Shown in pieces: positions 7,065 through 11,348 of a stretch of DNA of 11,348 bases. This DNA is from JALTDM01 sp964421355. Lineage in GTDB: Bacteria > Bacteroidota > Bacteroidia > Bacteroidales > JALTDM01. The notes beneath the pieces were generated by a model. It saw only the letters and a list, made by a program, of their open reading frames with translations. It was not told where the DNA came from and ran no database searches. Location: contig CAYQWX010000065.1 in NCBI GenBank assembly GCA_964421355.1, positions 1 to 11,348 of the forward strand, in the 5' to 3' direction. The position numbers and the translations under genes are program-made. Each line of letters starts with the position of its first letter. The stretch's first letter is position 1.

Positions 7065-8033
7065 TTATTTACTCTTGTGCTTTACAAAAAAACTTTTTGG
7101 TTTATATATTCTATTTATCAAATGTTCTTTTATGGTTACAAAATAAGCTTTGGGATTATATGTTGAATTTATAACATAATTCATACTATCCTTTTGATAT
7201 GCCCTTATAGTAATAGGAGTAAAATCATTGCCTTCATATTTTATTGTATAAATAGCATCTTGTGTAGGCTTAAATTTATCATCAAAGTGAGAATCACTTA
7301 ACCACCCTACCATATTTAAATAACTATCCACTTTGTTCATATCTGCCGTATCTTTACCATTTATCCACCAAATAGAATCTTTTTTAACAAGAGTAAAACT
7401 GCTATCTGCCGGATATGTGAAACTTATTTTATTTACTTTATCCTTGACTAACTTTGCAATCATTTGGTTTCGTAAATTTGTAAAATTTCTATTAAAAGTT
7501 ATCGCAAGCATTCCTTTTACTAGATATGTTTCATCATTATTCCCCTCTCTCACAAAAGTATATGGCACTCCGTTACTTCCCATTCCATAAGCTTGTTTCA
7601 TTCTCTTAAAACGCAATTTCCCGATATATAAATCTTTGAGCACATTCCCCTTTTCGTCATACACCTTAACTTCTGTTGCCGCAGAATCAGTAAGCTCATA
7701 ATCTTTCCACTTATCGGGAGACGAAGCAACTACACTTTCTATATCCAAATTTGCAAGTTCTGCAAGCATATTGGTAACAGTATTTATGTCTGCTTCAGCT
7801 TGCATACTATCCCCTTTTACTATCCATCCACCATTTACTTTTTCTACTGTAACTCCCGAAGGTGCAGACTGTGATGAAATAAATATCTTTGTAACTTTTG
7901 TGGTATCAACAGCTAATGACCTGGAATCAAAATTTTTGTCAGGTGATACATTCCCCAATTTTATTCCTATATAAATCAATACTAGTACTACCAACAATCC
8001 GATATATATATAATTACTGTTTTTCTTTTTCAT
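7065..8033 (-). CDS. DUF4340 domain protein, membrane-anchored
   Basis: A 322-residue protein with a short lysine-rich N-terminus and one membrane segment (about 8-24), so most of it should lie outside the cytoplasmic membrane. I recognise the DUF4340 family from the first part: a VTKI strand, a WIVKGD hairpin, a helix ending in LANLDIESVV, then a KVYDEKGN / LYIGK pair. The same pattern recurs at about 199-250 (VNKISFTY, FTLVKKD..WWINGK, VDSYLNMVGWLSD), so the protein contains two related units. The family's molecular function is unknown, but it often accompanies GldG-like ABC systems. It starts 15 bases after gldG and is probably the last gene of the gldA-gldF-gldG operon, so a structural or regulatory partner of that transporter is the best inference. 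Confidence 0.85.
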   Translation of the reverse strand: MKKKNSNYIYIGLLVVLVLIYIGIKLGNVSPDKNFDSRSLAVDTTKVTKIFISSQSAPSGVTVEKVNGGWIVKGDSMQAEADINTVTNMLAELANLDIESVVASSPDKWKDYELTDSAATEVKVYDEKGNVLKDLYIGKLRFKRMKQAYGMGSNGVPYTFVREGNNDETYLVKGMLAITFNRNFTNLRNQMIAKLVKDKVNKISFTYPADSSFTLVKKDSIWWINGKDTADMNKVDSYLNMVGWLSDSHFDDKFKPTQDAIYTIKYEGNDFTPITIRAYQKDSMNYVINSTYNPKAYFVTIKEHLINRIYKPKSFFVKHKSK

Positions 8034-8048
8034 GACTTCAAAATTTTT

Positions 8049-9563
8049 TTATTTATAATATTCTCCCATTCGTTTTATTCTAATAATTTTATTTCGTTGG
8101 TATCTGATTATGCCATACAGTATAAGCAATAATATTGGCAATAAGAAGTTCAAATATTTTAGCAATGTTTTTGTGCTATCTTCCAAATCTTTTATTGGTC
8201 TGGAAGTAACGGCTTTGGTTCTCAAGCCTATCAATCCCGTATCGTCAGCAAGCCAATCCACTGCATTTACAAATAAGTTAATATTGTCTTCTCCCAATTG
8301 CACTTTATCTTGTCCTTTACCATTTATTGCAAAATCCGCATCACCAAACACAACCATTTTAGCTCCATTTTTTTTATTTTTAAGAGCCATTGCCAGCACT
8401 ATATTTTTTTCAGGGAAATCTACTTCTGTCCATTGTTTTTGTATGTTTATGAAAAATGGTGCAGCAACGGTGTTTGACTTCTCCGACGAATATAGCAACG
8501 GAGTTGCCTTCACTGAAGCTGTATCTCCTACATAACTTACTGGACTTACAAAAGGAAATATTACTTGCTCTAACCCTGCAACTACTGGATGATCACTAAA
8601 TTTTTTAACAATTGGGAAATAAGGAAAAGCGACATTTGACATAAAACGAAACATTCCTCGCTCTTGTTGCACGGTAACCATTCCACAAGAAGCATCTACC
8701 ACAGATTTGGCAGGCATATCCACTCCCCTATCCTTTAACCATGTTTCCAACCCTGTATTGATTGGTTGCACATACATTTGTTGCAAATTGGAATTAAGGC
8801 GATTGTATGCAATAAGTAATCTACCACCATTGTTCCAATAGTTGGTAAGCAATTGCAACTCCTTATCTGAAAAAGAATCTACCGGATCTACCAAAAGCAA
8901 TGCTTTATAGTTAGATAAAGAAACAGAAGTGGTAGTATCATTAAAATTCACATACCTTACTTCATACAAAATTTTTAATTCATTTATCACTTGTGACATT
9001 TCATTTAATGTGGCTTCTCCCTGCCCCTGCACTAATCCTATTATAGGTTTCTTTTTTATTGTAAGTTTTTTGATAGACGATGACAATAAATATTCCAGAG
9101 GAGCACCAGGCTGAACAAAAGGTATAACTTCCTTCTTTTCTTCATACATTATCACGGCTCCTAAATATGCCTTTTGTTGCTTCATTTGGTCTTTTTCCCT
9201 TACATTAACCAATACAGGTTTGATACCTTCCTGTATAGCTTCATTTTCCAATTTTTCATTTTTATTCGGGTCTATAAACTCATATTTGATTTTTCCATGT
9301 GAATAATTTGCGTATTCTACCAATAAATCTTTAAAATCTCTACGCACACCTCCAACCTTTGGCGGTAAATCTTTAGAAAAATATGCTTTTATAGTAATTG
9401 TTTTATCAAGATTTTTCAATAAATTTTTGGTAGCATCACTCAATGTATATTGCTTATTATCTGTAAAATCCCAACGGAAAAATAATTCATCTGATATTAA
9501 GTTGGCTAATATAATTATAGCTATTACCAACACGCTCGTTATATATAATTTCTTTTTGTCCAT
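8049..9563 (-). CDS. gldG: GldG, auxiliary component of the GldAFG ABC transporter
   Basis: A 504-residue membrane-anchored protein of the GldG family (ABC_transp_aux type). It has an N-terminal membrane segment (7-23), a large extracytoplasmic part and a C-terminal membrane segment (470-487) followed by a basic tail. Family landmarks are RWDFTDNKQYTLS (30-42), which is nearly invariant in GldG-like proteins, ITIKAYFSKDLPP (56-68), VGGVRRDFKDLLVEY (70-84), the glutamine-amidotransferase-like strand ALLLVDPVD (221-229) with NNGGRLLI (244-251), and VVFGDADFAIN (404-414). In Flavobacterium johnsoniae GldG is needed for gliding together with GldA and GldF, but its substrate is unknown. The gene lies 18 bases after gldF and 15 before the DUF4340 gene. 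Its start has the purine-rich AAGGAAAGG immediately before the ATG. Gliding cannot be inferred from this cluster alone, as related genes also occur in non-gliders. Confidence 0.9.
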   Translation of the reverse strand: MDKKKLYITSVLVIAIIILANLISDELFFRWDFTDNKQYTLSDATKNLLKNLDKTITIKAYFSKDLPPKVGGVRRDFKDLLVEYANYSHGKIKYEFIDPNKNEKLENEAIQEGIKPVLVNVREKDQMKQQKAYLGAVIMYEEKKEVIPFVQPGAPLEYLLSSSIKKLTIKKKPIIGLVQGQGEATLNEMSQVINELKILYEVRYVNFNDTTTSVSLSNYKALLLVDPVDSFSDKELQLLTNYWNNGGRLLIAYNRLNSNLQQMYVQPINTGLETWLKDRGVDMPAKSVVDASCGMVTVQQERGMFRFMSNVAFPYFPIVKKFSDHPVVAGLEQVIFPFVSPVSYVGDTASVKATPLLYSSEKSNTVAAPFFINIQKQWTEVDFPEKNIVLAMALKNKKNGAKMVVFGDADFAINGKGQDKVQLGEDNINLFVNAVDWLADDTGLIGLRTKAVTSRPIKDLEDSTKTLLKYLNFLLPILLLILYGIIRYQRNKIIRIKRMGEYYK

Positions 9564-9581
9564 ACCTTTCCTTTTTAAAAT

Positions 9582-10304
9582 TTAATTTACATTTCTTTCT
9601 GACAAACGAACAACAGCAAAAAACAATCCCAAATAAGTTAAAGACAAGAAATAAATAATATCTTTGGAATCTACCACTCCCCTTGCTATGCTATTAAAGT
9701 GAGTACTCATATCTAAATAAGCAAATAGATTACCCCAAAATCCTGCCATATTATTTGCAAATACTGAAAAAATAATGTGGAAAAACAATCCTATAAATAA
9801 TGCAATTAAAAAAGCTACAATCTGATTTTTGGTAACACTACTTGCAAAAATACCTATGCCAATATATGCCGAACTCATAAATAGCAAACCAAGATATGCA
9901 GTAATAGTAGCTCCTAAATCAATATCACCAAGATATGCTACAGTAATTACATAAGGGAAAGTCAATAATAAAGCTATTGTTATAACAAGAATGTTAGCCA
10001 AATATTTACCTAACACCAATTGCCAATCGTTTATAGGCTTTGTTAATAACAATTCAACCGTTCCACTCTTGTTTTCTTCAGCAATAGAGCGCATTGTGAG
10101 AGCCGGTATAAAGAAGAATAAAGTCCAATATGCTATACCGAAAAACGGTCTTAAATCAGCTTGACCTATTAAAAAAATATCAGTACCATACAACCAAGTA
10201 AACAATCCACTAAATCCTAAAAATAAGCCTATTAAGACATAGGCTATCAGCGAATTGAAATATGTAAATAACTCTTTTTTCGCAATTACCCAAATAGCTT
10301 TCAT
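9582..10304 (-). CDS. gldF: GldF, ABC-2 type permease
   Basis: A 240-residue integral membrane protein with about six membrane segments (roughly 17-39, 53-70, 103-124, 133-155, 160-184 and 216-233). The cytoplasmic loop MRSIAEENKSGTVELLLTKP (71-90) is the ABC-2 permease signature (EExxGTxExLL), which contacts the ATPase. Length and topology match GldF, the permease partner of GldA. It begins 13 bases after gldA stops and is followed 18 bases later by gldG, the conserved gldF-gldG order. The protein should form the membrane channel or mechanical element driven by GldA. The transported or moved substrate cannot be read from the sequence. Confidence 0.9.
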   Translation of the reverse strand: MKAIWVIAKKELFTYFNSLIAYVLIGLFLGFSGLFTWLYGTDIFLIGQADLRPFFGIAYWTLFFFIPALTMRSIAEENKSGTVELLLTKPINDWQLVLGKYLANILVITIALLLTFPYVITVAYLGDIDLGATITAYLGLLFMSSAYIGIGIFASSVTKNQIVAFLIALFIGLFFHIIFSVFANNMAGFWGNLFAYLDMSTHFNSIARGVVDSKDIIYFLSLTYLGLFFAVVRLSERNVN

Positions 10305-10317
10305 AATTTTTGTTTTT

Positions 10318-11241
10318 TTAATTTACCGTTAATTGTCTAAATATATCTTCCAGCTTACGTTCTATAGGTGTAAGTTGTGTCAAATACCAACCATTGTTTA
10401 CACACAATTGAAAAATATCTTTTTTAGAACTTAATCCCGGACGGGAAGTTACTTCATATTTATCATTTGCTCTTGTCATTATTTCCACTTTCCCTACAGA
10501 AGACAATTCATTTAATTTATTCAATACTTCTGCAGGTTCTCCCCCTTCTATTTCCACAATTAATATTTCACTATCGGAAGCTTGTCTTTTAAGTTCTTCC
10601 ACAAGCCCATCTGCAACTATTTTTCCTTTGTTTACAATAAGAATCCTATCTGTAATTGCTTCTACTTCAGGTAATATATGAGTGCTTAATATTACTGTTT
10701 TTTCTCGTCCCAGTTCTCTTATAAGTTTTCTTATTTCCATTATTTGATTTGGGTCCAATCCACTTGTAGGCTCATCAAGTACAAGTATTTCAGGTTCATG
10801 AATAAGAGCTTGTGCAAGTCCTACACGCTGTTTATATCCTTTGGAAAGTTCTCCTATTTTTTTGTGTTTCTCATCATACAAACCAACTTTACCTACTATA
10901 TCTTTTACTCTTTTCTCCAAATTATCCAACTCTAATAAATTCCCTACAAAATAAAGATAATCAATTACAGGCATATCCTCATACAAAGGATTGCTCTCAG
11001 GTAAATAGCCAATGTGTCTCTTTAAGTCATCTCCATAGTCTTTTACTGACTTTCCGTCAATAAACACATCTCCTGCAGTAGGCAAAATAAAATTAGTAAT
11101 AATTTTCATTGTTGTTGTTTTGCCTGCTCCGTTAGGTCCCAAAAAACCTATAATCTCACCTGTACGAACCGTAAAACTAATATTATCAATTGCCAACTGC
11201 GGTCCATACCTTTTGGTCAAATTTTTAACCTCTATATTCAT
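10318..11241 (-). CDS. gldA: GldA, ABC transporter ATP-binding protein
   Basis: A 307-residue cytoplasmic ATPase that should power the GldF permease. Visible motifs are Walker A GPNGAGKTT (35-43), a Q-loop position in GYLPESNPLY with Glu instead of Gln, as is common in this subfamily, the signature LSKGYKQR (132-139), Walker B ILVLDEP (D156, E157), the D-loop SGLDP (160-164) and the switch histidine H188 in LSTHILPEVE. About 80 C-terminal residues beyond the nucleotide-binding domain form the small accessory region typical of GldA and NatA-like proteins. It is the first gene of the - strand operon. The 107 bases upstream, to the window edge, are very AT-rich; I find no exact -7 consensus there, only AAATTTTG (complement of 11332-11339), one base off, and no further gene. 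Assignment to GldA rather than a generic ABC-2 ATPase rests on the gldF and gldG neighbours. Confidence 0.92.
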   Translation of the reverse strand: MNIEVKNLTKRYGPQLAIDNISFTVRTGEIIGFLGPNGAGKTTTMKIITNFILPTAGDVFIDGKSVKDYGDDLKRHIGYLPESNPLYEDMPVIDYLYFVGNLLELDNLEKRVKDIVGKVGLYDEKHKKIGELSKGYKQRVGLAQALIHEPEILVLDEPTSGLDPNQIMEIRKLIRELGREKTVILSTHILPEVEAITDRILIVNKGKIVADGLVEELKRQASDSEILIVEIEGGEPAEVLNKLNELSSVGKVEIMTRANDKYEVTSRPGLSSKKDIFQLCVNNGWYLTQLTPIERKLEDIFRQLTVN

Positions 11242-11348
11242 AGCTTTATATTTTGACAGGTTGTATATTCGTATAATTTCCTTTTATCGTTTTAGAAGTC
11301 TTTTTATTGTATGAATTGTTATTTTTTTTATCAAAATTTTTATTTTCA

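Noticed and set aside
8110..8535. Open frame of 141 codons on the + strand
   Set aside because: It is fully antisense to gldG, with no recognisable domain and no promoter.
10941..11031. GldA Q-loop Glu instead of Gln as a sign of a defective ATPase
   Set aside because: GYLPE is common in the GldA/NatA-like ABC subfamily, and all other catalytic motifs are intact.

Overview
The window looks like an AT-rich chromosomal segment of a Bacteroidota (Bacteroidetes) bacterium. The signs are a gldA-gldF-gldG cluster, DUF1573 and DUF4340 proteins of the Bacteroidota style, TAnnTTTG-type -7 promoter boxes, and A-rich stretches rather than Shine-Dalgarno sites before start codons. Nine protein genes fill almost the whole window. 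I see no tRNA, rRNA, CRISPR array, insertion sequence, prophage gene or integration scar, and no gene-free stretch longer than 300 bases.

Left half, + strand (1-5763): an AIM24/TIGR00266-family protein ends at a clear hairpin terminator. Next comes purL (small type, purine synthesis), preceded by a perfect -7 box. A short gap with a 9-bp inverted repeat follows, then a RecQ-family helicase whose zinc-binding cysteines lie unusually far from the helicase core. Its end overlaps by 32 bases an alkyl-adenine DNA glycosylase (AAG/MPG family), making a small DNA-repair pair.

Right half, - strand (5824-11241): read in transcription order, gldA (ABC ATPase), gldF (ABC-2 permease), gldG (auxiliary membrane-anchored protein) and a DUF4340 protein are separated by only 13, 18 and 15 bases, so they are very probably one operon and one envelope machine. 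A secreted protein with two DUF1573 domains follows after 68 bases and has its own -7 box. The two halves converge at about 5764-5823 on a hairpin that can work as a terminator in both directions.

I do not see a clearly new system. The most informative points are the gldAFG-DUF4340 grouping, the internal duplication in the DUF4340 protein, the displaced zinc cluster of RecQ and the recQ-glycosylase overlap. Family assignments come from motif recognition only; no database search was run.
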